A DNA stretch of 64,000 nt from an alpha proteobacterium U9-1i (GTDB taxonomy: Bacteria; Pseudomonadota; Alphaproteobacteria; Caulobacterales; Aquidulcibacteraceae), in the NCBI GenBank assembly GCA_000974665.1, contig BBSY01000002.1:682001-746000 (forward strand). Reading direction: 5' to 3'. The notes beneath the pieces were generated by a model. The model ran no database searches. It had not been told where the DNA came from and was given only the letters and a program-made list of their open reading frames with translations. The position numbers and the translations under genes are program-made. This document shows, piece by piece, positions 26,707-35,131 of the stretch (positions within the stretch are counted from its first letter, which is position 1; every line of letters starts with the position of its first letter).

Positions 26707-27174
26707 ATGATCGATTATAGAGACGTGGATGAGCGTGATACCGAGGTTCAGCGCGACGAAAATGGCATGATCATTTTGTCGAGCGAGCGTCGGGTAGAAC
26801 CGCCGCCGAAGAGCGGTGGACTTGCCGGCGTGATTTTCGCGGCGGCGTTGGTCGCGACGGGTGTTGGCGGATATTTCTGGATGCAGAATGCGCCGCAAGA
26901 ACCTGAGATCGCCGCCATCGAAGAGCCGATGCCCGTACAGCGGCAGCAACTCGCGCTGAACGATGCGCAGCCTGCAGCGGAAGCGCCTATCCCACCTGCG
27001 GCGACGGCGGCTCCGGCTCAACGTCAAGCCGCGCCACGCGCAAGCGCTTCGCCGCCATCGCAGCAGCGTATGCCGGAGCCAGTCCCTGACACCGTTCCGC
27101 CGATTGCGCCGCAGACCGATCCAATGGCGCCGCCGCCGGCGCTTGATCTCAACACGCCGCCGACCGGCGAATAA
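26707..27174 (+). CDS. Single-span membrane protein with Pro/Ala-rich tail, predicted EcfG target
   Basis: A 155-residue protein with an acidic cytoplasmic N-terminus (MIDYRDVDERDTEVQRDE), one membrane helix (GLAGVIFAAALVATGVGGYF, about 38-57) and a long Pro/Ala/Gln-rich region that would lie in the periplasm. The start at 26707 is set by a strong GAAGGAGG eight bases upstream. Such proteins are often of unknown function in Caulobacterales and sphingomonads. An EcfG-type promoter precedes it, so it is probably induced under general stress. It is followed by a terminator at 27185-27214. Confidence 0.75.
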   Translation: MIDYRDVDERDTEVQRDENGMIILSSERRVEPPPKSGGLAGVIFAAALVATGVGGYFWMQNAPQEPEIAAIEEPMPVQRQQLALNDAQPAAEAPIPPAATAAPAQRQAAPRASASPPSQQRMPEPVPDTVPPIAPQTDPMAPPPALDLNTPPTGE

Positions 27175-27184
27175 CAAACACTCC

Positions 27185-27214
27185 AAACGCCGCCTGCGAA
27201 AGTAGGCGGCGTTT
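27185..27214 (+). terminator. Rho-independent terminator
   Basis: AAACGCCGCCT and AGGCGGCGTTT form a perfect 11-bp stem with loop GCGAAAGT; the last bases of the stem supply the T residues. It isolates the two stress-type genes from each other. Confidence 0.82.
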
Positions 27215-27228
27215 CACTGTGCGCGGAA

Positions 27229-27254
27229 GGAACCGCGCCGCGCGGCGTGGCGTT
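27229..27254 (+). promoter_or_regulatory. Second EcfG-type promoter
   Basis: GGAAC at 27229-27233 and CGTT at 27251-27254, spacing 17 bases, again within the EcfG consensus. It lies 32 bases before the ATG at 27287, with GGAG at 27276-27279 as ribosome-binding site. Confidence 0.72.
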
Positions 27255-27286
27255 GCTCGCAGCGAAGGGGCTCTAGGAGAAGAACT

Positions 27287-27610
27287 ATGGCCGAACATCG
27301 CGAAACCCACATCTCGCGCGACGAAGATGGTCGCGTCATCGATCGCGAAGTTATCGTGGAACGCAAGCGAAAGGGCGGCGGCTTCGGTTGGGGCATGCTC
27401 TTTAGCTTGGTGCTCATCATCGTCGTGATCGTCGCCTTCGCTTACAATCAAGGGTCGTTCCAACAGGCCGGCGTCGAAGCCGACCAGGCGACAGCTCAGC
27501 TAGAGCAACAGGCCTCAACCGCAGCCGAGAATACCGGTAATGCGCTTGAGCAAGCGGGCGACAACGCCCAGCAGGCCGCCAACAACATCAGCGACGAAAC
27601 GTCGAACTAA
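27287..27610 (+). CDS. Small single-span membrane protein, predicted EcfG target
   Basis: A 107-residue protein: a charged N-terminus (MAEHRETHISRDEDGRVIDR), a basic stop-transfer-like KRKGGG, a strong hydrophobic helix (MLFSLVLIIVVIVAFAY, about 37-53) and a Gln/Ala/Asn-rich periplasmic helix that could form a coiled coil. No family function known. The N-terminal 'E..D.DG..I.' pattern resembles that of the preceding gene (DENGMIILSSERR), suggesting the two are distant relatives or share a targeting segment. The promoter is of EcfG type. Confidence 0.75.
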   Translation: MAEHRETHISRDEDGRVIDREVIVERKRKGGGFGWGMLFSLVLIIVVIVAFAYNQGSFQQAGVEADQATAQLEQQASTAAENTGNALEQAGDNAQQAANNISDETSN

Positions 27611-27634
27611 CCCCTCGTCGAGGCGTGGCTGACA

Positions 27635-27666
27635 GAACGCCGGCTTTCTCCAGGGAGCCGGCGTTC
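27635..27666. terminator. Bidirectional hairpin between stress gene and fabB
   Basis: GAACGCCGGCT (27635-27645) and AGCCGGCGTTC (27656-27666) form a perfect 11-bp stem between convergent genes. There is no long T tract, so its strength as a terminator is uncertain. Confidence 0.6.
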
Positions 27667-27691
27667 GCATGTCAGCCGTTTCGGACAGCGC

Positions 27692-28906
27692 TCAGGCAGC
27701 GATCTTGGTGAAAGCGAGTGTCGCGTTCGTGCCGCCGAAGCCGAACGAATTGCTCAGCACGCAGCTCAGTTCGCGATCCTCGCGCTTGCGCAAGATCGGC
27801 AGGTCCGCGAAGGCCGGGTCAAGCTCTTCGATGTGCGCGCTCTCACACGCAAACCCGTTTTGCATCATCAGCAGCGAGTAGATGGATTCTTGCACGCCCG
27901 CCGCGCCAAGCGAATGCCCAGTCAACGACTTGGTGCTGGAGATCAACGGCGGTTTCGGCCCGAATACGGCGCGCACGGCTTCCATTTCCTTTACATCACC
28001 AACCGGCGTCGATGTGCCGTGCGTGTTGAGGTAGTCGACCGGGCGATCGAGATATTTCATCGCCATTTGCATGCAGCGCGCTGCGCCTTCGCCTGAAGGC
28101 GCCACCATGTCGTAGCCGTCGCTCGTGGCGCCGTAGCCGGAAAGCTCAGCGTAAATCTTGGCGCCGCGTTTCTTGGCGCGCTGATATTCCTCAAGCACGA
28201 GGACGCCCGCGCCCCCGGCGATCACGAACCCATCGCGGTTGAGATCGTACGCGCGCGACGCCGTCGCAGGCGTCTCGTTGTACTTCGAGCTCATCGCGCC
28301 CATGGCGTCGAACAGGACAGAAAGCGTCCAATCCAATTCCTCGCTGCCGCCGGCGAACATGATGTCCTGGCGCCCGTCGCGGATCATTTCGAACGAATTG
28401 CCGATGCAATGCGCACTGGTCGCGCACGCGGAGCTAATCGAATAATTGACGCCCTTGATCTCGAACGGCGTGGCCAACGTGGCGCTTGCGGTTGAGCTCA
28501 TCGCTTTCGGCACCGCGAACGGGCCTACGCGCTTTGCGCCCTTCTCGCGCGCGGTATCGGCCGCGGCGACGATCGCGCGCGCCGAGGGGCCCCCAGAGCC
28601 CATGATGATGCCGGTGCGCTCGTGCGAAACCTCTTCGGGCTTCAACCCGCTGTCGACGATGGCTTGCTCCATGGCGACAAAGTTCCAGCCGGAGCCTTCG
28701 CCCATGAAACGCATGTTGCGTTTGTCGACCACATCTTCAGGCCGCAGCTGCGGTTCGCCATGGACCTGCGAGCGGAAACCCTTCTCACCGTATTCCGGGG
28801 CTGCGCGGATACCGCTTTTGGCTTCGCGTAAGCTGGCGAGCACTTCTTGTGCGTTGTTGCCGATCGAGGAGACGATCCCCATTCCGGTGACGACGACGCG
28901 GCGCAT
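27692..28906 (-). CDS. fabB: 3-oxoacyl-ACP synthase I (FabB type)
   Basis: A 404-residue ketoacyl-ACP synthase that elongates acyl chains and, with FabA, supplies unsaturated fatty acids anaerobically. Catalytic Cys161 is in [12 protein letters not shown]; the two histidines are in [12 protein letters not shown] and [25 protein letters not shown] and the C-terminal [11 protein letters not shown] are family signatures. The FabB assignment rests on the FabA partner 16 bases upstream and on residue patterns near the active site. The two genes form an operon. Confidence 0.95.
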   Translation of the reverse strand: MRRVVVTGMGIVSSIGNNAQEVLASLREAKSGIRAAPEYGEKGFRSQVHGEPQLRPEDVVDKRNMRFMGEGSGWNFVAMEQAIVDSGLKPEEVSHERTGIIMGSGGPSARAIVAAADTAREKGAKRVGPFAVPKAMSSTASATLATPFEIKGVNYSISSACATSAHCIGNSFEMIRDGRQDIMFAGGSEELDWTLSVLFDAMGAMSSKYNETPATASRAYDLNRDGFVIAGGAGVLVLEEYQRAKKRGAKIYAELSGYGATSDGYDMVAPSGEGAARCMQMAMKYLDRPVDYLNTHGTSTPVGDVKEMEAVRAVFGPKPPLISSTKSLTGHSLGAAGVQESIYSLLMMQNGFACESAHIEELDPAFADLPILRKREDRELSCVLSNSFGFGGTNATLAFTKIAA

Positions 28907-28922
28907 GGGCGCTCCTTGTTGC

Positions 28923-29453
28923 TTATTTCATTCCCGCGGCGAGCTGTTCAGCGCTGAACAGGCCGACCTTGAGATCCTTGGCGCTATAGATAGGAACGCC
29001 ATCGGCTTTCACGACGCCGTCGCCGATGCCCATGTGCAGCGAGCGCTGGATCACGCGCTTCATGTCGATCTCGTAGGTCACGAGCTTGGTCTTTGGCGTG
29101 ATCTGGCCGCGGAACTGAACTTCGCCCACGCCAAGCGCGCGCCCGCGCCCCGGCGAGCCCGCCCAGCACATGAAGAAGCCCACCAGCTGCCACATCGCGT
29201 CGAGCCCGAGGCAACCCGGCATGACCGGATCGCCTTTGAAGTGGCATTCAAAGAACCAACGCTCAGGATTGATATCGTACTCGGCGATCACCTGGCCCTT
29301 GCCGTGTGGGCCGCCGTCCTTGGTGATGCTCGGGATACGGTCGAACATCAGCATCGGCGGGAGCGGCAATTGGGCGTTGCCGGGGCCGAACATCGCGCCT
29401 TCGCCGGAGGCGATCAGCTGTTCGTAGCTCAAACTGGAAGGGCGCTCGGCCAT
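28923..29453 (-). CDS. fabA: 3-hydroxydecanoyl-ACP dehydratase/isomerase
   Basis: A 176-residue FabA, which dehydrates 3-hydroxyacyl-ACP and isomerises trans-2- to cis-3-decenoyl-ACP, the branch point to unsaturated fatty acids. The catalytic pair is His71 ([19 protein letters not shown]) and Asp85 in the same stretch. Length is normal. It is the first gene of the fabA-fabB unit. The upstream gene on this strand is an unrelated lipoprotein 80 bases away. Confidence 0.96.
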   Translation of the reverse strand: MAERPSSLSYEQLIASGEGAMFGPGNAQLPLPPMLMFDRIPSITKDGGPHGKGQVIAEYDINPERWFFECHFKGDPVMPGCLGLDAMWQLVGFFMCWAGSPGRGRALGVGEVQFRGQITPKTKLVTYEIDMKRVIQRSLHMGIGDGVVKADGVPIYSAKDLKVGLFSAEQLAAGMK

Positions 29454-29533
29454 CTCGCCTCGAGAGAAACTTCGGAAGCGCCCGGCTTACAGGCCGGGGG
29501 CCAAGGCGGCAAGTTGAGCGGCCAGGTTTGCGT

Positions 29534-30076
29534 TCAACGCCGGCGGGCGGCGGGGCGTGGCGGATCCGGCACGCGGGTTTCCGTCAGCACCTTCCACTGG
29601 CCCTCGGCATTGCGCCGCCAGACCATAACGTAGCGGCCTTGAACCGATTCCGAGGCCGACATCAGCTGCGCGTAGCGTCCGCTGGTGACGCCCATATCGC
29701 CGGCGCGGGCCACATGCACGCGGTCCGGTTGCCAGAAAATCGCGGTTGATCCTGCGGCTGTCCCGAGACCGCGCGTAACCTCGTCGACGCCCTGGTAGGC
29801 CTGGCCTGGGCGGATCACCATGCCGTAATCGGCGTCGATCGCTTCGCCGAGCGCTGCGCCCAGACCGCGCGCTTGCGCGGCGGCCTGAAGCTGACGCTCC
29901 AGCTCCAGCAATTGCTGCTCAGGAGGTGGGGTGAACGTGGCCGGTGCGGCTGCCGGCGCCGGCGCCGGCGTCGCGGCCGGCGCGTTGGTTGTGGTGGCCG
30001 CGGGCTGCAAGAATTCCGGCATCGTCTCGCACGCGCCGAGCGCCAGGGCAGCCAGCCCGATGATTAGTATCCGCAT
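29534..30076 (-). CDS. Lipoprotein with SnoaL/DUF4440-like domain
   Basis: A 180-residue predicted lipoprotein. The leader MRILIIGLAALALGAC ends in a lipobox LGAC, followed by an Ala/Pro/Thr linker to about residue 50. The mature domain (RQLQAAAQARGLGAALGEAI, VMVWRRNAEGQWKVLTETRV) has the nuclear-transport-factor-2-like layout seen in DUF4440/SnoaL proteins, in which the last strands read 'W...dGqWki..D'. Ligand and activity are unknown. Codon use is ordinary. Confidence 0.72.
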   Translation of the reverse strand: MRILIIGLAALALGACETMPEFLQPAATTTNAPAATPAPAPAAAPATFTPPPEQQLLELERQLQAAAQARGLGAALGEAIDADYGMVIRPGQAYQGVDEVTRGLGTAAGSTAIFWQPDRVHVARAGDMGVTSGRYAQLMSASESVQGRYVMVWRRNAEGQWKVLTETRVPDPPRPAARRR

Positions 30077-30154
30077 GAAAAACCCCTCAACGTGGTTAAG
30101 GGGAGGGCGCGCGGGCTGACGTGTCGAGAGCTTTCCCGTCAGAGCCGAAAACGA

Positions 30155-30691
30155 TCAAACGCCTGCACAATCCTGAGCCGCCCAGACGTCATCCTTGCCG
30201 ACCCAGCCCACGCGCCCGCCGATTGAAACGCGGCGCCAATCGCCGTGACATCCCGTCAAGGCGCCCACAACGCCGGGCGCAAGCATCGCCAGCGCTGTCG
30301 CGCCCGATTGCGGGTTGCGCCGTAGGGCGACGGCCTGGCCGTCCGGCACGAAGACGGTCCGCCGCGCGTCCAGATTATCCGCGTGCATCCAGACTTCCGC
30401 GCCATCGGGGTCGCGTACACGCCGCCAAGGTCCATCCTCCGCCGTTAGCAGCATCGGCAAGCCGGGCCGGGCATAAATCCAATCGATGCGGTGCTCGACG
30501 CCGGGGCCCTGCCGACCGTTCGCGTTGGTCGCTTTGAGGCTCACGAAACGCGGCAGGCCGCTCGCCGTCGCCGTCGGCGCGTCGGTTTCCGCACCGTTAG
30601 CCATGCCGGCGGCAAAGCTCAAACAGAGGAGGGTGACGGCCGCGATAGGCGCGGCGCTCAACCAGCGGCGCATAGGTCCCATTCCCAACAA
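30155..30691 (-). CDS. Exported bacterial SH3 domain protein
   Basis: A 178-residue protein with a signal peptide (LSAAPIAAVTLLCLSFAAGM, then ANGAE) and two bacterial SH3-like units. The first is around LKATNANGRQGPGVEHRIDW and the second around AVALRRNPQSGATALAMLAP, each ending with W residues (GPWRRVRD and GDWRRVS). Such tandem SH3 proteins bind peptidoglycan or other envelope partners. The start is TTG at 30691, six bases after GGAGG; an in-frame ATG at 30682 or 30673 is possible. Confidence 0.82.
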   Translation of the reverse strand: MLGMGPMRRWLSAAPIAAVTLLCLSFAAGMANGAETDAPTATASGLPRFVSLKATNANGRQGPGVEHRIDWIYARPGLPMLLTAEDGPWRRVRDPDGAEVWMHADNLDARRTVFVPDGQAVALRRNPQSGATALAMLAPGVVGALTGCHGDWRRVSIGGRVGWVGKDDVWAAQDCAGV

Positions 30692-30824
30692 ACCCCTCCA
30701 CGTAAGGGAGAGTTCCGTGAGAGTGGGCGCGGCGCGGTGAAAGCCAGTTTAACGGAACGATGAAAAAAGCGGCGAACGCTGCTGAGGGCTTGGCCCCAGC
30801 TTGGAGGCCGGGCGGGGGTGGGTT

Positions 30825-31823
30825 ATGCGTGACCACATGGCCGCCAAGAAGCTCAAAGTCATCGTCACCCGCAAACTGCCTGAACCGGTCGAAACCCGGC
30901 TCAAGGAATTGTTCGACGCCGAGTTGAACGTCGATGACAAGCCCTTCACCGCCGAGGAACTGGCTGCCGCGATGGCGCGCGCCGACGTGCTGGTGCCGAC
31001 CGTAACCGATCGCATCGATGGCCGCTTGCTTTCGCGCGCTGGCGAGAACTTGCGCCTCATCGCCCAATTCGGCGCCGGGGTGGACAACATTGATGTGCAG
31101 ACCGCCGTGCAGCGCGGCATCACCATCACCAACACGCCAGGCGTCCTCACCGAAGACACCGCCGACATGACGATGGCGCTCATCCTCGCCGTGCCGCGCC
31201 GCATCATCGACGGCGTTCGGGTGATCGAGCAGGACAAGTTCACGGGTTGGAGCCCAACCTGGATGATGGGCCGTCGTATTTGGGGCAAGCGCCTCGGCAT
31301 TATCGGCATGGGCCGCATCGGCCAAGCCGTCGCGCGCCGCGCCAAGGCGTTCGGCCTGCAAATCCACTATCACAACCGCCGCAAAGTGGCGCCGCACATC
31401 GAACAGGAGCTTGAGGCGACATACTGGGACAGTCTCGATCAGATGCTGTCGCGCATGGACATCGTCTCGGTGAATTGCCCGCACACGCCGGCGACCTATC
31501 ACTTGTTGAGTGCGCGTCGCCTGGCGCTGCTGAAGCCGCACGCTTACGTGGTGAACACGGCACGCGGTGAAGTCATCGACGAAGGCGCGCTGGCGCGCAT
31601 GTTGGAAAAGGGCGAACTCGCCGGCGCCGGCCTTGACGTGTTCGAGCACGAACCGGCGATCAACCCGAAGCTCAAGAAGCTGACCAACGTCGTGCTGCTG
31701 CCGCACATGGGCTCGGGCACGATCGAAGGCCGTATCGACATGGGCGAGAAGGTGATCGTGAACATCAAGACCTTCGCCGACGGGCACAAACCGCCCGATC
31801 GTGTCATCCCAGCGATGCTGTAG
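30825..31823 (+). CDS. D-isomer-specific 2-hydroxyacid dehydrogenase (glyoxylate/hydroxypyruvate reductase type)
   Basis: A 332-residue NAD(P)-dependent dehydrogenase. The nucleotide loop is GIIGMGRIGQAVARRA (about 156-171). Catalytic Arg is in NTARGEVIDEGAL, the Glu in the following LDVFEHEPAINP, and the catalytic His in LLPHMGSGT, the order of the family. The sequence is close to the glyoxylate/hydroxypyruvate or D-glycerate dehydrogenase subgroup, but substrate preference cannot be fixed. The ATG at 30825 is used; an ATG at 30837 is an equally plausible start. Confidence 0.9.
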   Translation: MRDHMAAKKLKVIVTRKLPEPVETRLKELFDAELNVDDKPFTAEELAAAMARADVLVPTVTDRIDGRLLSRAGENLRLIAQFGAGVDNIDVQTAVQRGITITNTPGVLTEDTADMTMALILAVPRRIIDGVRVIEQDKFTGWSPTWMMGRRIWGKRLGIIGMGRIGQAVARRAKAFGLQIHYHNRRKVAPHIEQELEATYWDSLDQMLSRMDIVSVNCPHTPATYHLLSARRLALLKPHAYVVNTARGEVIDEGALARMLEKGELAGAGLDVFEHEPAINPKLKKLTNVVLLPHMGSGTIEGRIDMGEKVIVNIKTFADGHKPPDRVIPAML

Positions 31824-31832
31824 CTTGCGGAC

Positions 31833-31877
31833 TTCACCTCCTCCTCGATGGAGGAGATGGCTGCGAAGCGAGGTGAA
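31833..31877. repeat. Short hairpin related to the palindromic elements
   Basis: TTCACCTC at 31833-31840 and GAGGTGAA at 31870-31877 enclose CTCCTCGATGGAGGAG, giving a compound stem-loop between the convergent dehydrogenase and rsgA genes. The CTCC/GGAG arms and the GCGAAGCGAG segment resemble the element at 61109, so it may be a truncated copy. It can also serve as a terminator. Confidence 0.6.
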
Positions 31878-31879
31878 CC

Positions 31880-32956
31880 TCACACGTCGTCGTCGCGGCT
31901 ATATTTGTGCTTGTGCTTGGCGCGTTGATCCTTGTGGATTTGTTTCCACTTGGTGCGGTTGGCGGCCTCCGCAGCCGGATCTTCCTTGCGCACCTCAAAC
32001 GCCAATTCGCGTTGTAGCTTCAGGTACGATTGCCAACGTTCCGCGCTCAAGCTGCCGTCGGCCAACGCCGCCAGGATGGCGCAGCCCGGCTCGGACGCGT
32101 GCGTGCAATTGGTAAACTTGCACCCCGGCATAAGCTCCGCGATGTCGGTGAAGCTCTCATCCAAAGCCGCGTCGTCAGCGACGAGCCCAAGTTCGCGCAT
32201 GCCCGGTGTGTCGATCAGCAACGCCCCGCTGGGCAAACGGAACAATTCCCTGTGCGTTGTCGTGTGGCGTCCGCGATCATCCGCTTCACGCACCGCACCC
32301 GTGGACATCAGCGCCGAACCCGCGAGCGCGTTCAGCAGCGTCGACTTACCCGCGCCCGAGCTGCCGAGGAGCGCCGCTGTCACGCCCGGCCGCAGCCATT
32401 GATCGAGCGCCTGAAGCCCTTGGCCCGTCAGCGCCGATAGCGTCACCACCGGTGCGCCGGCCGCAATGTCGGCGACGGCTTGGCGTTCGCCCGCAACATC
32501 GGCGCTCAAATCCGCTTTGGTCAGCACGATCACAGGCGTCGCCCCGCTGTCGCGCGTCGCCACCAAATAACGTTCCAATCGGCGCGGATTGAGATCGTTG
32601 TTCAGCGAGGCGACAAGGAACGCGATGTCGACATTCGCCGCGACAATCTGCACGCCCACGCCGCCGGCGGCGCGACGTGAGAACGTGCTTTTCCGCGGCA
32701 TCAAAGCCTGGATCAACGCGTCGCCGTCATTGCCAACGCGCTCGATCGCCAACCAATCGCCCACCACCGGATGCTCGCCTTGCGCCGCATCTGCTGCAAA
32801 GCGCCCACTCAGCCGCCCGGCGCATTCGCCTGCTTCGGTCACCAAACGCCAAAGCCCGCGATGGTGCGCAACGACGCGCGCCGCCGACAAGCCTGCCGCG
32901 GCGTGCGGCGCGAATGCCGCCCGCAGTGCGTCGTTCCAGCCAAATTCCTCGATCAT
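31880..32956 (-). CDS. rsgA: Ribosome small subunit-dependent GTPase A
   Basis: A 358-residue RsgA (YjeQ), a circularly permuted GTPase that checks 30S subunit maturation. An N-terminal OB domain is followed by the permuted motifs TKADLS (G4), then GSSGAGKSTLLNAL (G1) and DTPGMREL (G3). The C-terminal zinc site is in MPGCKFTNCTHASEPGCAIL, with Cys-x4-Cys-x-His-x5-Cys spacing as in the family. A basic Lys/His-rich tail ends the protein. It stands alone, convergent with the dehydrogenase gene. Confidence 0.95.
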   Translation of the reverse strand: MIEEFGWNDALRAAFAPHAAAGLSAARVVAHHRGLWRLVTEAGECAGRLSGRFAADAAQGEHPVVGDWLAIERVGNDGDALIQALMPRKSTFSRRAAGGVGVQIVAANVDIAFLVASLNNDLNPRRLERYLVATRDSGATPVIVLTKADLSADVAGERQAVADIAAGAPVVTLSALTGQGLQALDQWLRPGVTAALLGSSGAGKSTLLNALAGSALMSTGAVREADDRGRHTTTHRELFRLPSGALLIDTPGMRELGLVADDAALDESFTDIAELMPGCKFTNCTHASEPGCAILAALADGSLSAERWQSYLKLQRELAFEVRKEDPAAEAANRTKWKQIHKDQRAKHKHKYSRDDDV

Positions 32957-33032
32957 GAATTATCCGAAGGCGCCGGCGCCGAAGGAAGTGTCGGCAACGC
33001 GAGCCAGGATAACAGATTACGAGCGGGCTTGG

Positions 33033-35039
33033 TCAAAACTCCGTCGTGATCGTCAACCGGACGTTCCGCCCAGGAAGCGGCAGTTCGTTCTTCAGGAACG
33101 AGGCGTGCACGCGGCCTTCTTCGTCGCTGAGGTTTCGGCCATCAAGGCGGATGGTGAGGCCGCCATTGTCGCCCGCTGGGCGGAAGGCGAGGCCCGCGTT
33201 CACGAACGTGAAGCCCTCGGTCGGCGTTTCAAATTGCGCGACACGATCCTGTTCCGCCGTGTCGACCACTTCGAGGCGCCCGGTCCAGTATGGGTTTTCC
33301 GCCTCAACACCGAGGGTAAGCGAACGCGGTGGAATGCGTGGCGGGCGCCCGCCGCCGTCGAATTCCGCTTGCACCATGTCAATCGAAGCGTCGCCGCGCA
33401 CAATAAAGCCGCCGGCTTCGAACAATTGCGCGCGCACCGTCATCTCGCCGCCGGTGAACGCCGCGTCGAGCGGCGTAAATTGGAACACAGGCAGCACCTC
33501 CGCATTCGCCGTAAGCGAGGCCAAGATCGGATCGGTGTCGATCACGATGTCTTCGTCGGGGATCGTGCCGGGATCGCTGTACCAAACGAGATCCGTGCCA
33601 AGGAGCGCAACGTAGTCTTCGAAATCGATGCGGAAGATGTTCAGCTCAAAACTCAGCGGCCCGGTTTCGTAGCGTGTCGAAACCTCAAATGAGAGCGCCT
33701 TTTCCTGATCGAGCGCCGCATTGCCACGCTCGTAGTTTGCTGTCGCCAAGTGCGGTCCTTCGGCGAACAACTCGATCGCCGTCGGCGCGCGTTCCGTGCT
33801 CGCGACGGTTGCCCCGACGAACCAGTCCTCTGCCGGGCGGAAGAACGCGCCAAGCGACAAGCTCACATTGTCAAACGACCGCGCGCCGCCGCCTTCATTG
33901 TCGATCTCACGCCGTTCCAATCGCGCGCCGCCTTCCAGGCCCCAAGCGCCACGATCCCAGCGTTCAACGACGAACACGCCTGTATCGCGGGTGTTGGTTG
34001 GCGTGATGAACGCCTCATCGCCCTCAGCCGCAAAGTCCACATCTGTGTATTGCAGGCCGATCGCGCCTTGGAGCTCGCCGGCGCGGTGATGCGTCTCCAA
34101 CCTTCCTTCCCAGCCTTCGCTCGTAAAACGCGTGCCGGCCGCGCCGTCGCCTTCGAACTCGGTGTGTTCGTAGTCGGAGGTCTGGGCGCCGAAATCGATG
34201 CGATCGAACGGGCCAACATCGATTTTGATGTCGCCGCGTGTCTCGTAGCGCGTCTGCTCCATTTCGATGTGGCCGCCGGCTTCACCGGGCGCTTCGGGTG
34301 GCAAGCCGTAATGGTCGCGGGTGTGTTTCAGCGCGGCACCGGCATAGCCCCAATCGCCCAAAGTCGAGCCGCCGATGGCATAGCTGCGCAGCTCGGTCCA
34401 TGAATTCGCCGCTTCTCCAACCGGCGTGTCGTAATCGCCGGTGTCGCGCGCTGCTCCGGTAAAGCGCAGCGCAAGCGGGCCAGCGCCCGCCAGCACGCTG
34501 AGCGCCGCCTGCGTGCCTTCATCGACGGAGGAATAGCTGCCGAGCGCGCTGCCGCTGAGGCCGATACCGGCGCGCGTCGGAATCGATTGGTCGATCACGT
34601 TGACGACGCCGCCAATCGCGTTGCCGCCATAAGCAAGCGCGGCCGCGCCGCGCAGCACTTCGATGCGCTCAGCGTCGAGGCCGTCGGCGGTGACGGCGTG
34701 GTCGGGGCTCGCGGTGGAGGCGTCGATCGCGCCGATGCCGTTCTGCAGCACGCGCACGCGGTCCTCGCCGAGGCCGCGGATGATCGGCCGGCTCGCGCCT
34801 GCGCCGAAGAACGTGGTCGAGACGCCGGGCTGTGCGTCGAGCGTGTCGCCCAAGCCGCCGTTCAAAGTCTGCACGATCTCGTCTCGGCTCAGCGTGGTCG
34901 CGCCTTGCAGGCTTTCGATGGCCGCGCCTTCGAGCGGGGCGGTGACGATCACCTCTGCGTCGTCCGGCCCGGCGTCCTGGGCCATTGCCGCCCCCGGCAA
35001 CAGCATACCGCCAGCCATCGCCGCCAAAACCAGTCGCAT
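33033..35039 (-). CDS. ZnuD-like TonB-dependent receptor, probable zinc uptake
   Basis: A 668-residue outer-membrane receptor: a signal peptide (GGMLLPGAAMAQ), TonB-box-like EVIVTAP, a plug domain with RPIIRGLGEDRVRVLQNGIG and SPDHAV, then the barrel ending in a terminal Phe. The plug sequence, with GAAALAYGGNAIGGVVNVID, resembles ZnuD of Neisseria and relatives, which import zinc. A Zur-like operator 18 bases upstream of the ATG (35057-35082) supports regulation by zinc. ZnuD function here is inference from both facts; the histidine-rich loop of meningococcal ZnuD is not obvious. Confidence 0.82.
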   Translation of the reverse strand: MRLVLAAMAGGMLLPGAAMAQDAGPDDAEVIVTAPLEGAAIESLQGATTLSRDEIVQTLNGGLGDTLDAQPGVSTTFFGAGASRPIIRGLGEDRVRVLQNGIGAIDASTASPDHAVTADGLDAERIEVLRGAAALAYGGNAIGGVVNVIDQSIPTRAGIGLSGSALGSYSSVDEGTQAALSVLAGAGPLALRFTGAARDTGDYDTPVGEAANSWTELRSYAIGGSTLGDWGYAGAALKHTRDHYGLPPEAPGEAGGHIEMEQTRYETRGDIKIDVGPFDRIDFGAQTSDYEHTEFEGDGAAGTRFTSEGWEGRLETHHRAGELQGAIGLQYTDVDFAAEGDEAFITPTNTRDTGVFVVERWDRGAWGLEGGARLERREIDNEGGGARSFDNVSLSLGAFFRPAEDWFVGATVASTERAPTAIELFAEGPHLATANYERGNAALDQEKALSFEVSTRYETGPLSFELNIFRIDFEDYVALLGTDLVWYSDPGTIPDEDIVIDTDPILASLTANAEVLPVFQFTPLDAAFTGGEMTVRAQLFEAGGFIVRGDASIDMVQAEFDGGGRPPRIPPRSLTLGVEAENPYWTGRLEVVDTAEQDRVAQFETPTEGFTFVNAGLAFRPAGDNGGLTIRLDGRNLSDEEGRVHASFLKNELPLPGRNVRLTITTEF

Positions 35040-35056
35040 CGGGATTCTCCCAGTCC

Positions 35057-35082
35057 GTTATATTGTAACGCTACAGTATAAC
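35057..35082. promoter_or_regulatory. Zur-like operator palindrome
   Basis: A 26-bp near-perfect palindrome built from two 13-base half-sites, GTTATATTGTAAC and GCTACAGTATAAC. The first differs at one base from the proteobacterial Zur core GTTATANTATAAC and the second at two. It ends 17 bases before the start codon of the ZnuD-like receptor, where a bound repressor would block transcription. Being derived by eye, the Zur assignment is tentative; a Fur-family relative could bind. Confidence 0.7.
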
Positions 35083-35131
35083 GTCCTACGGGCACACCAT
35101 GCTTCCGGCAAGAGTGTTTTGGCCGGAAGCG

